Source of the DNA: Larix kaempferi
Taxonomy: Eukaryota > Streptophyta > Pinopsida > Pinales > Pinaceae
Length of the DNA stretch: 64,000 nucleotides
NCBI GenBank assembly: GCA_027924585.1
Contig: BSBM01000712.1
Span: 1,684,001-1,748,000, forward strand
Direction: 5' to 3'
The number at the start of each line of letters is the position of its first letter. Within the stretch, counting starts at the first letter, position 1. The notes beneath the pieces were generated by a model that was given only the letters and a program-made list of their open reading frames with translations, searched no databases and was not told the DNA's origin. Shown here piece after piece: positions 9,364 to 20,239 of the stretch. Both the position numbers and the translations under genes were made by a program.

Positions 9364-10675
9364 TCAAGCGTAATACCTCTTGATATAGAGCCCATTTCTA
9401 GGCTCCTTCAAGATAGTCCCGTCATAGTCTTCTAATTCATAGGCTCCTTTTTCCAGGACACGCCTCACGATGTAAGGACCGTGCCACATGGGGTTGAACT
9501 TGCCTGCCCCCAGGGGTTCTTTAGCTTGGTCATATAAGAGGACCAAGTCACCTTTAGCATACTATCGGGGATGGATAGACCTATCATACTGAACCTTGAC
9601 ACAACGTTTGTTGTTATCTATAGCCACAGCGACATCTCGACATTGCTCGTCAAGTTGCTCAAGGTGGATTAAATGTTGCTCAATACCTGTCGTATCAAGG
9701 AGGAGCTCTATGGCCAGTTTAAGTGAAGGGATTTCGCATTCGATTGGTAAAATCAACTCCACACTGTGTACTAACTAAAATCGAGAGAACCCGGTGGCAG
9801 TCTTGACTGCAGTTCAATACGCCCACAAAGCAGGATATAACATGATGTGTCAGTTGTTCTTGCCTTTTTGGATGGTACATTGGAGAATGGTCTTCAAATA
9901 CTTATTAACTGCTTCAACTTGACCATTCGCTTGGGGGTAATAAGAAGATGAGTGCTCTTGACGAAACCCAAGCTTGAGAGACAAATCCTCCATCATCTTG
10001 TTCTGAAATTGACTGCCATGGTCAGTGACAATCTCTTTCGGAATACCGAACCGAGTGATAATTTGATTGAAAACGAAATGGGTTGTAGTACCACCATCGG
10101 CTTTTACGATAGGCATGGCCTCAGCCCATTTGGAAAAATAGTCCACGGCCACTCTGATATGGTGATGCCCCCCAGCCGAATCTAGTTTGCAATCCATGAA
10201 ATCCACCCCCCACTTGGTGAAGGGACTGATGGTGATGACTGGATGAAGGGGCACTGGATGCGAGTGTATATTCCGAGAGAACACTTGGTAAGGGTGGCAT
10301 CTCTTCATAGCGTTAATACAATCCTTAAAGATTGAAGGCCAAAAGTAACCAACTTGCATAATACTTTGGGTTGTAGCAAGCCCGGATAAGTGACCGCCAC
10401 ACGCCCCTACATGGCAATCATTAAGCACTCGCTCCGCTTCTTCATGAGTTAAGCAACGACGAAGAATAGAATCCTTTCCTCGGCGATACAAAGTGTCGGT
10501 GACAATAGTATAATCTTTAGCGTGATGTTTCACACGTCGTCGCTCGTCTCGTGAATAATGCGGAGGAAACTTCAAAGTTTGGAGATATACAATGACATCC
10601 CCATACCAAGGGTCCTCGGACGAGATAAGAAATAAATTCTCATCCACAAAGGAATCTTAATGGATGACATCCTCA
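9364..10675 (-). pseudogene. Integrase of element B
   Basis: The N-terminal zinc region has LTHEEAERVLNDCHVGACGGH (two His), followed by CINAMKRCHPYQVF; the last metal ligand, expected as Cys, is Tyr in RCHPYQ. The catalytic core has all three acidic residues: VDFMD, VTDHGSQF and QANGQVEAVN. The C-terminal part has KGDLVLLYDQA, FNPMWHGPYIV and ends GLYIKRYYA before the stop at 9364. Stops occur near 9850 (expected Trp) and near 9560. Integrase inserts the cDNA copy into the genome. There is no chromodomain, in keeping with a non-chromoviral gypsy element. Confidence 0.9.
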
Positions 10676-11139
10676 TCAAGTCTCGGAAGGTCCGACATAA
10701 GCTCAGCAAACACCAACGATTTCCCCGATTTCGCCGAAGGAAAATCGAGATCGAACTCCTAAAGGATCAAAATCCATTTATTGTACTTCCCCCCTATAAG
10801 GTGTCGTGATAGCACGAACTGAAATGGATTGATATGCGCTACAACTATGGTTGTTCTAAGCAAAATGTAATGTCGCAACCACTAGACTGAATGAACAATC
10901 GCAAGTGCCAACTTTTCCACATGAGTATATCTTAGTTCAGTGTCTACTAGATTTCGACTGAGGTAATAGATGACATGCTCGACAAGTGCATCATCAACCT
11001 GAACCAAGACCATGCCAATCATCTCTTGAGACGCAGCCACATAAAGGATAAAATCTTGTGCGAAGTCTGGTGGACTAAGCACAGGGGTTGATTCCAAAGC
11101 TTTCTTAAGGGCGTCAAAATACTGTTGGGCTCGCTCATC
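10676..11139 (-). pseudogene. Gypsy RNase H of element B
   Basis: Reads TPVLSPPDFAQDFILYVAAS, GMVLVQ, EHVIYYLSRNL, ELRYTHVEKLALAIVHSV, stop (CAG to TAG), then LRHYIL, then another stop before EFDLDF. This is the usual position right after RT. It cuts the RNA template during cDNA synthesis. The first catalytic Asp, expected in YVDAS, reads YVAAS. Confidence 0.85.
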
Positions 11140-12408
11140 CTAGATAAAGGGTGTGTCTTTCTTCAATAAGCGCGCGAAACCTTTGGTAAGATTAGCATAA
11201 TTGACTACAAAACGACATAGAAAAGTGGCTCTCCCTTGGAGGCTCTGAAGTTGTAACAAGTTGCGCGGAGGAGGCAACCGAAGTATTGCCTCAACTTTAA
11301 GAGGATCGACTCTAATACCCTCTTTCGAAACTATGAATCCCACAAGGAAACTAGTCCTTAAAGCAAAGATGCATTTATTAGGATTCAATCGAATCTTGTA
11401 GCGTATACATCATTCGAGAATCAGGTGGAGGTGCTTGGGGTGGTCCACTCTCTTGCGAGAATGACCGGCAAGATCATCCAAGAAAACCTCCATAATCTTT
11501 TTAAGATCGTGAAAGGCATAGGTCATGGCACACTGAAATGTAGCTCTGGCACTTTTAAGGCCGAAGGGCATTTTCCGATATGCGAATGTTCCCCAAGGAC
11601 AAATGAAAGTTGTCTTATGTTGGTCCTCGGGTTTGATATGAATCTGGTTATATCCTGAAAAGCCGTCCATGAATGAAAAAATCTCACTTCCCGCACAAGC
11701 ATCCAAGATCGGATCGATGAACGACGTGGGGAAGTTCTCTTTCAGACATGCACAGTTCAAATCTCTAAAATCAGTGCATACGCGGATCGTTCCCTGCTTC
11801 TTATCCACAGGAACGGTGTTTGACACCCATTCGGTAAGGGGAACAGGGTAGATGAAACCAGCTTTGAGCAGTTTCTCCACCTCTTCCTTGATAGTGGCTA
11901 CCTTCCTAGGGTTCACAGCACATAAGCGTTGTCGAACCGGTTTAGCGTTGGTATATGTTCTAATCTCGTGTTCAAAAATGAGGGGGTCTATTCCTGGCAT
12001 CTCCTCATATCACCAGGCAAAAGCTTCCCGGAGTTCTGTAAACAATTCAATATAAATAGCAACCTCCTCAGGAGTGCAATCATCACCGATGTAGACATTC
12101 TCAACCTTTCTGGGAGTACGAAAGATGTTGATTGATGTAGTCAGGGAAATATTAGCCATATTCCCCTCCGCAAAAATATCATGCGACCCTAAAAGAGCCA
12201 CAGGGTGACCAACCATTTCTGCTAGAGTCATCCTAAACTCCTCTTGCTCAGCGAGCTCAAGGTTGGGAAGGAAAGAGGAAAGATGTTGCATATCCTCCCA
12301 AGGCCTCTCACTAACACACATGGCCTCCATAATAGCTTCATCAGATGTCAAATTATCATCAAGGTAGTCGTGTGAACAAGATGAGTTGGATGCCCAAACT
12401 GGCAGCAT
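11140..12408 (-). pseudogene. Reverse transcriptase of element B with upstream linker
   Basis: The linker contains FAEGNMANIS and REAFAW, also present in C (FDEGNMANIS; RDIFAW). RT blocks follow: VEKLLKAGFIYPV, TIRVCTDFRDLN, FSFMDGFSGYNQI, KTTFICPWGTFAYRKMPFGL and the catalytic EVFLDDLAGHS (the two Asp intact), then ILRLPPPRNLLQLQSLQG. Stops at about 12001 and 11410 (CGA to TGA type) interrupt an otherwise continuous frame. RT copies the element RNA into DNA. Confidence 0.92.
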
Positions 12409-12486
12409 AACGGGATCTTCCTCGACTGTCTGAGAAGAACATAGATCTGGTTCTACAGTGGCTTGTTGAATATGTTGGTAAGCAAG

Positions 12487-13640
12487 CTAAGCTACAGACA
12501 GTGGCATTGACATCCTGATGTGCGTAATTTCTTTAGACATGGAACTCGTGGACGGTAAGGTCCATGGATCATTAAGATAGGAAGTCTGGAACGACACATT
12601 ATGCAAAGGAGGAGACGCATCATCAGAAATGGTTCCGATAAAATTCACAGGTGCAAGAAAATCATAAGTTCCCATCAATGAAGGGTACATACCAACACCC
12701 ATGTTCCTAGTTGCCGGCTTAGAAACAGTAACCTGTGGGACTACGGATCCCGTGGATGCTGTGGAAGGAGGATGAATGAAATCTAGCTGGTTGATTATCA
12801 CAATCTTGCCTTTGTGGGGAAAGCAGATAACCCTGAATATAGTAGACGCGACAGCCTTCATAGCATACATCCAATTCCGACCCAGTAAAAGGTTGTAGTC
12901 GATGGGCGCATCAACCACCTCGACTTCAATAGGCACAGATTTACCTCCCAGGAAGACAACAAGGGAAGGGATAATTCCATGTGACTTAAATGACCGACCA
13001 TCGAATGCAGTTAGCATGGTTCTAGACTCAAGTAGAGGAGGAGAGCCGAGATCTTTCCAACAAGTTAACGACATTACTGATGCGGAAGCACCTTCGTCAA
13101 CCATCGTACGTTTGACAAAATTTTGAAGGCACGCCACCTGGATTTGAAAAGCCACTTGGTAAGGTAAGCGAGGTTGAACAACAGTAGTGTAGAAATTGAT
13201 AACACTGGGACTCCCCCCATCTTGAACTCCTAATGCACTCAAAATGGCATGCTTCTGAGAAGGATAGGCCTGCAAAACTTCAAGAACCAACATGGGACAC
13301 AGAGTTTGGCCCAAATATTCTACAATGGAGTAGTTATGGGCGGCTCGAGCATTAGGATTATGTGTGGAGCGCTTGAGAACACTTTTCGGTATCCGCAGCA
13401 TATTAGAGGGATTCTCGATATGCAAGGAACTGTCAGGAGGAGGGGGAGGCTCACTCCCCATATTAGGTTGTGTTGCACCATAATCATGTTGACAAGTAGC
13501 AACACTAACCTTCGATTGAACCATATTCACACATACATAACCACTAGTATTGGAAGAAGACGTTGCCGTTTTAGTAGGTCCATAACCAGTGGTGGGAGCA
13601 TGCGAAGCCATATTTTGATGATGAGGAAGGGGATCCTTTA
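12487..13640 (-). pseudogene. Protease region of element B
   Basis: Continues in the gag frame without a break. HNYSIVEYLGQ opens the region, RTMVDEGASASVMSL is the active-site loop, and LGGKSVPIEVEV and YNLLLGRNWMYAMKAVAS give the flap and C-terminal parts. About 100 low-complexity residues follow before a stop near 12487. The D-E-G-A motif replaces the common D-S/T-G-A. Gag and protease are fused here, as is typical for a gypsy polyprotein. Confidence 0.8.
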
Positions 13641-15853
13641 ACACAACTGGGCTCTGTTCCAAATGCTTCGATGCTTCTTCGATTCGAGGACATAAGTGAG
13701 TAAGATGATCCTCCCCACAGAGCTTGCAAGGAAGCTTCACCTTATGCCTAGGTTTACGGTCCTCACCAGCATTTCCGCCTTCGTGGGCAGGGTTGGCATT
13801 CTCCTTATAAGGGGTATTGCGATTGCTATTATTGTTATTCCCATTGTTTCCACCCCTATGATTGTTTCTCCCCTTTTTCTTACCACCAGGTTGCTGGTTA
13901 CCTAACGGTTTCATTGATTGCACATTGTGTACATCAGACGACGGGGTGGAAGTGGACAAGGTGTGGACCTATCTGGGAGTAGACTGGTTTAGTGACAAAT
14001 TTTGCATTTGATTAGCCACCAAATATACAGGGCGAGTACTTGCGGATCCCATGATACCATCGACATGTGGTCCAGGAACTGACTTGGGCTCATGTCGTGT
14101 TCGCGGTGCATCAGGAATGATGTCATACAAAATACCAGACTGAGAATAAAGTAAATCCAACTGCTGGACTTTTAAGATGGCTTGTTTCTAAGTCAGAATG
14201 CTGGACATCGAAACATCCTTAGTAATGTATGGAAGTAGAGACTTGAGGAACCATTCCAACAGAAACTCTGGAGGAATGTTGGCTTTCACTAATCTCTTCC
14301 GTCGACACCACTCTTGAACGTGGTCAGAAATATGTGTGGCCTTATTCTAACAGAAGGTAGACAACAATTCAGTACCAGTATCATAACGAACCGGCAACTA
14401 GAAATGGTCCAAGAAAACCAAATCAATCTCATTGAATCCCCTATAAGTGTTCCCAGGAAACTCAACATACAACTTCACAGCTGCCCCCGTGAGGGTGCAT
14501 TGAAATAGTCATAATCTAATGGAATCATGATTCAACGAGTTGGAGGAGCACCAAAGGTGAAACGCTGTGACATGATCACCCGGGTCCTCACCACCTTTCC
14601 CTTCAAATTTAGGAATGTTCGAAGGGAGCTTGGTAGGGACTAGGGGCCAATTGGGGTCGTGACACACTGGATCATTCATGAGCTTTGAAAGATCTAGAAG
14701 ATTCAAACGTGCAAGGAATGGGAGTTGCAGCTGGAAAGCTTGATTATAATCTCCCATAAAAGGTTGGTTCAATGGAACTGAATTATAAGGTGGACCAAAA
14801 GCTTGACCATGAGCATTAAACTGTTGATAATGAGGACCTGACGGACCATAAGCTTGACCATGGCCATAAGGTTGATAACCTCTTCTGACCTAACCCTTAT
14901 GAGAGTAAGCAGGTATATATGTATTTTGGGCACCATATTGAGGTGGGTTGTACTGGTGGCCAGCACCGACTGTGTGGTATTAAGGGTTTCCACCATAAGT
15001 ATGGGGCATATACGTACTATTCGTAGCAAGAACCGAGTTGTAATGACCATAATGGTGAGGTATGTTCCCACCCCCAGCATTAGGATTAGTGTGAGCAGTC
15101 ATGTGGTGACCATAAGAATGAAATGTATTCCCAACCCCGACATTGGTGTTACTAGTAGTAGGAATGGTGGCGCTACGATCATGAGGATGAGATATGTTCC
15201 CACCTCCTATATTAGTATTACTAGTACCGGTATTGGATGCAAAAGTATGCGGTATATGTCCACCCCCATGGTTAGGAGGAGCATTAACATTCGTGAAAGT
15301 GATCCTGGGTTGACGGGTAGCGACATGAGTGTTAGGTGGTGGATAGCGAGTTGTGTTTCGAACAATGTTCCTATTGGGTTGGGTATCCCTAGGAGGCAAT
15401 CATCTTCCAACATTAGCATTGTTAGGAGGAACATGACCGGTCCCCATACTATGTGTGTGAGTGGGAAACGTGGTGTTCCCCAGTGGGTGTAGTGTTGCTA
15501 GGACCATGAACAGCACCAGCATGACTACCAAAAGCAATGGAAGGATCAACTATGGTGTAATTCGGCATAGCATATGAGAACACGGTAGGGTTGACTGTAG
15601 GGCCTGTGTCATCATGTAATTCTGGCATCCCATATAAATAATTATGTGGAAACGAAGGATCGAATGGGTCATCCTTGGGTGGATTTGGACCAAACAAACT
15701 AGGATGGGTCTCGGGTGGATCCGGACCAAACAAACTAGTGTGAGTCTCAGGATCACCTCCCCATGCCTCACAAGGAGTAGAGGTGTCAGAAGTGTTCCCA
15801 ACTCTACCTGAAGGACGAGTAGGGATTTCTACCGTACCAGAATGTGCAGTCAT
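13641..15853 (-). pseudogene. Gag of element B
   Basis: Starts near 15853. The N-terminal third repeats FGPDPPETHPSLFGPNPP, then a Gly/Asn/His/Tyr-rich part (15400-14770) with GGGNIPH-like units. The capsid part has LPSNIPKFEGKGGEDPGDH, LTGAA and EWFLKSLLPYI. A basic stretch GGKKKGRNNHRGG precedes one zinc knuckle, CKLCGEDHLTHLC, with CX2CX3HX4C spacing as in A. There is one frameshift around 15400-15450 and a few stops. Gag forms the virus-like particle and packages RNA. Confidence 0.85.
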
Positions 15854-17577
15854 GGCATCGATAACGCATGTCTCATAAGAATCTGAAGATTCGGAGGGAG
15901 CCTGGTGGTGTCCCTTCTTGACATGACGTTTAAGCTCGGTAGCTGGTAAACCAGCTAACCGACGAGATCAATGGAGAGCAGCACTCTGTGCCACGATATC
16001 TTCCGGAGAGACTATAAAATCAAACATCACCAAAGGCAAGCTATCGATCAAAAATAGTAAATCAAAAGCACACACCTATAGAAACTATAGCCAATAGTAG
16101 ACAAACAGAGTGGCTAAATGAGCTCCCAACATTAGAGCCGGTATGTTTCGTCTAGGAGTGGCTTGAGACTCCCAAACTATAGCTGGAGGTAACAGAATCA
16201 TTTATAGAGACACCTAGGCTTCACTTCATGCAAAGGGCCGTAACCATCGGCAACAAGCAATTGTGTTGTCCAATCCCTATCTGACTTAGGACATAAACAG
16301 TATAACCACTGCAAGTACCCTATGCGATATCTAGGTAAGGAAACTATGGTCACCACAATATAACCAATGCTCAGGGGGACAGTCGCAGGTGGGATCCATC
16401 GTATGGGCAGGGTAGCTGAGCCTAAAACTCAATGAGGGTCAAATCCCCCAAGAGTCCCTAGATACGAACAAATCCTAGAAATATCTCCCAAGTTCAGCCG
16501 GTATCAGAGGGCTATCTCTTCAACCAACCTCCTCTAACCTCGTTCTTAACTCTGGTTTGAGTAGAGCTTCCTGAGAACACTGATGTATACCATGGATTCC
16601 TCCACTCCCTGGTCAGACACCTAATGTTTTGTCTAGTAGTCTTGGATTGTTAACTCACAATGATCTATTCCAAGACTCTAAACCTATGCTAGTTAGTGTA
16701 CCCTATAAATAAAATCGGTCTAACCAATTTTAAGATTAAGAATTAATTTTAATGGTTGTGGTTACTTTAAGGATATGGTCGTGAAACTAGTGATGTCTAT
16801 GACTCAATAGTATGCAAAATCGCCAAATCCTAGACTCATCTATCCAACAAAAACAATGTCACTAGCATGAGAAAACAATCCAATGGTTTCGAAATAAAAA
16901 TGTAATCCTTTTATATTTTCGATGCACAAGCAGAACCTAAATGAAGGCAACAAGCACTCTATGCAAGATGCAGTGCATAAAAGTTAAAAAAAAATTGTAT
17001 TTTCTCTTATAAGCAAAAAGGAAAATGCAAAACTTTATTTTTTGTATTTTTCAATATAAAGAAATGAAAAATGCAAGAAAAATCCTACTATTTAGTCACT
17101 GAAGTGCCGAGAAGATCACTAAGACAACCCAGCAGATCCCAAACAGTAAGACCCAGCCACAGGAATGAGCTCAAAAGGAAAAACCAACAAAGCTAAATCC
17201 AAAGATGGGTAAAAATTCAACTAGGGTCAACCAAGAGAAACAAAGAGTTCTGGTCACAAACAAGGTATGGAACAGTCAAGAATCAGGCCAATAAAGACTC
17301 AGGATCATCCAAAACCAACCCAACAACCACCAAAGGCCATGAATCAACAAAAACCAGAGTTATACGCTACTGTCGAAGGAATACCTGCGGGTACCCATGA
17401 GCAGCAGTGTAAACAGAGGCGGGTAAACACGGGTAGAACTAAGCTAGCCCGCAGGTAAGGAAAGGTAAATGGGCAAATAAAGAGGCCAGTGGCTAAAAAA
17501 AAACCAGTTTTCTATAGTGTATCTTGACAGCCAATCAATGACACAGACATGGATGTTTTCCCCAAACATGGATGTTT
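15854..17577 (-). other. Leader of element B
   Basis: No clear coding sequence. A block at 16270-16590 is related to A 2640-2930, with AGGAAGCTCTACTCAAACC and GCTACCCTGCCCAT in minus-strand reading. GC-rich CGGGTACCC and GCGGGTAAACACGGG words lie at 17380-17460. A-rich stretches lie at 16980-17080. Confidence 0.6.
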
Positions 17578-17595
17578 TCCCCAGCGTAGTCGCCA
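17578..17595 (-). other. Primer-binding site of B
   Basis: Minus strand TGGCGACTACGCTGGGGA, four bases inside the LTR end at 17600. It differs from the A site at only two central bases. Confidence 0.75.
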
Positions 17596-17599
17596 TTTC

Positions 17600-18590
17600 T
17601 GTATTGGAGAAAACTCACTATGGTTTGGGGTAGACCACAACAGACAGCTGACTACCATAAATTAACTCAATTCTCAGAACTATGCTATATAAATGACAAT
17701 GCTAAGATAATGGAGAATGTAACCAACCTCAATCCAAACGTTTGATGTAGAACCCCATTGGAGCTTTCAATTCATGCACTTGAATCTACAAATTAGTCTT
17801 GACAGCCAATATACAACAAGTACATATAATATATAAACGACATTAACATCATCAATAGCAATGGTCCATGATATTATAAGCAAATGCAACCCAATGTAGA
17901 ATAAACAACATTCACAATATTAATGGACGAGAATATGAGTATTTCTATTAATAAACAAGAAGAAGTACAATATGATACGACCTCTTGCCGGAAACCAATC
18001 TGAACCAAGATCTGGATCAATCCACTTGTGCCTCCACCACTTCAATCCTCCATGGAATGGAAAACTCAAACTATGATAGGAGTTTGGAAGGTGAACATAG
18101 AAGGTTTACAACTACAAGGATCAATGAGTGTAGACTCAAGATAGGGAAAAAATCCACTAGAGTTCTCTTGCTCTTCTTTCTTCCTCTCATCCATAAGCCA
18201 TATGTGCTCAATATATGGTCCTTACAAAGGTAAGTGAAAGGACACATCGAGGCGTTTCTTGGGCAGATGGAGGGTGAAAGGTCACCCAATGACTGCTTTT
18301 TGGGAGTAAAAAGTAATAAACTAGTGATTTTTACTATTTTACATGCTACTCGCGGGCTATAGTGATGCAACTCGCGGGTACACCCACTGTAATGATGCAG
18401 CAAGCGTACAAGGAAAAAATAGGGAAAAATAGTGTCTGAAGGGTATAAAGTGGATCTAAGTCAGTAAATCGATCTTGCAGGACAAAGAATGTTGATTCTC
18501 ACAAGGTCAAAAATTACGTTGTAACATTGCCAATTGACTAGTGTATGCAACCAAGGAATTCACGGCCAGTTTGGTTATCACAGCATAACA
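17600..18590 (-). repeat. Element B 5' LTR
   Basis: The inner end is fixed by the primer site (minus strand ...CCAATACA). The outer end is inferred: minus strand TGTTATGCTGTGATAACC at 18590 gives a TG start like element A and a length of 991 bp, close to the 985 bp of A. Without a second copy in the window the outer boundary stays tentative. It contains CTCGCGGGTAC words at 18345-18390. Confidence 0.55.
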
Positions 18591-18851
18591 ATGTTCAAGT
18601 TATATGTGCAATTCAGGTTCAGGTTTGTCACAATAAATATTTCCAAGTTTTCTTCACTCTCAGAGAACTAAAAAACGCACAGTGAACCTCTTTACTGTCC
18701 ACGTCTGAACTTCCCTTCCCAGATTTCCTTACACCCCCCGTAATTTCCCAGGAAACAGTCTTGTGCCCTTCACCGTACCTCTCAGACTCACATCCCCCTA
18801 CGTGCATTCTCCTCCTCACGTCCAACCACCCAGGCCATGCATACAGCATCC
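18591..18851. other. Unassigned flank between B and the duplication
   Basis: No protein or repeat recognised. It may be the remaining part of the F tail or LTR. Confidence 0.3.
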
Positions 18852-19345
18852 TGCCCCACTTCTGCCTGGATCACCAAGGAAACCCCATGTCCTTCTTTAG
18901 GATCCCACGTGGCTATCCCAAAGGAACATGTTCCTCCATCCATAATCACGATTAGCCACTAAATCTCTAGATTAAATCATAAATAATTATAATTAATCCC
19001 CCATTAACATTGTATCAAAATGTATAAAACATTTTGTTGTCTTAATGTTTTATTATATACACATTTTCAAAATAAATGCAGATACTCTCCAGCCTGCCCC
19101 ACTTCTGCCTGGATCACCGAGGCAACCCCGTGTCCTCCTTTGGGATCCCACGTGGCTATCCCAAAGGAACACGTTCCTCCATCCATAGTCACGATTAGCC
19201 ACTAAATCTCCATATTAAATCATAATTGATAATTATTAATTATAATTAATCCCCAATTAACATTGTATCAAAATGTATGCAAAATTTCGTTGTCATAATG
19301 TTTTATTATATACACATTTTCAAAATAAGAGAGGATACTCTTCCC
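18852..19345 (-). repeat. 243-bp tandem duplication beside chromovirus F
   Basis: Two copies, starting at 18852 and 19095, both opening TGCCCCACTTCTGCCTGG on the plus strand and ending in ACACATTTTCAAAATAA. They agree over most of their length. The right copy overlaps the last codons of the F chromodomain and the stop, so the duplication took in the end of pol and adjoining LTR or untranslated sequence. Confidence 0.85.
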
Positions 19346-19820
19346 GCATTATATCTTCCAGGTCCCAAGTAGATTCCCTAGGAATTTAATGGGTCCATTG
19401 GACCTTTACCTATCTCACGACCCTGTTCCTAAGTATCTTGCTTCTGTGATCCAATATGCAGATTGGTTGAACTTGCATTTCCCCTTCTGGTTCCACCTGA
19501 AGAACATACCAATCAAGCACATGATTAATATCATAAACATACTTTTTCAAAAATGAAATATGAAACACATTATGTATTTTGATAGTGGGAGGTAGTTCTA
19601 TCTCATAAGCTACTGATCTCACTGTTCTTAAGATTTCGAATGGTCCACAAAATCTAGCGGCCAATTTCTTGCATTTTCCCAACCGCAAGGAATTTTTCTT
19701 GCCTCTGACCTTCAGGAACACCATGTCACCAACTTGGAATTCTCTGTGTGTCCTTATTTTATCCGCATAGCTCTTTTGACAATCTTGTGCCATTTTCAAA
19801 TTATGTTTTATCTTTACCAC
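19320..19820 (-). pseudogene. Chromovirus F integrase C-terminus and chromodomain
   Basis: Reads CQKSYADKIRTHREFQVGDMVFL (in part), then RFCGPFEILRTV, VFHISFLKKYV, ILRNRVV, stop, VKVQW, stop, PRESTWDLEDIM and EEYPLLF with its own stop at 19320-19322. These are the GPF/Y-type integrase tail and a chromodomain, which in chromoviruses steers insertion toward particular chromatin. The frame is continuous with two stops. Upstream of 19820 the integrase core is lost. Confidence 0.85.
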
Positions 19821-20239
19821 TTTAAGGAAATTATGTGAAAACTTTGATCTGATTAAACTAGAGCATATTTACATGAATTCTGATTTAAAACAAACTCTCG
19901 TCAAAGAATGAAAGAAAAGATAATGGAAAGATAATTAATGGAAATAACAAATCACATGAGGAAAGGAAAAATACAGACTGTAAATTAATAACACGGGAAT
20001 CTTTACTCTTGAAAATATGCATCAACTTTGCTCGGCCATCTTTATTAAAAATTGAAGGGCTCAATACAAAACAAGTATCTCTTCACGGGTTCCAACACTT
20101 ACTACATTGCCAAAAAATTTCTTTTATACATTGTAAAACCTCTTGAGGTAAAACCCTAACTTCTTCATAACTAAAAATAGAAAATTATAAACTAACTATT
20201 ACATTCCATTTCGGTCAAAATTTATACAATTTCCAAAAT
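19821..20239. other. Unassigned AT-rich stretch
   Basis: No coding or structural feature recognised between the F and H fragments. Confidence 0.3.

Larger units (their letters stand above)
7194..18590 (-). mobile_element. Element B: Tat-like gypsy with trailing aRNH and opposite-strand ORF
   Basis: On the minus strand the order is 5' LTR (18590-17600), primer site, leader, gag, protease, RT, RNase H, integrase, stop, archaeal-type RNase H, then a plus-strand PMD-like ORF. The 3' LTR and 3' noncoding part are missing because the element is cut at 7193/7194 next to element A. From about 15399 to 8827 the coding sequence stays in one frame and is broken mainly by stop codons, not by indels. This suggests a fairly young copy inactivated by point mutation. 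Confidence 0.85.

Noticed and set aside
14854-15492. Plus-strand ORF of 212 residues
   Set aside because: It lies opposite to the repetitive gag of B, has no recognisable domain, and shows the biased composition of a reversed gag.
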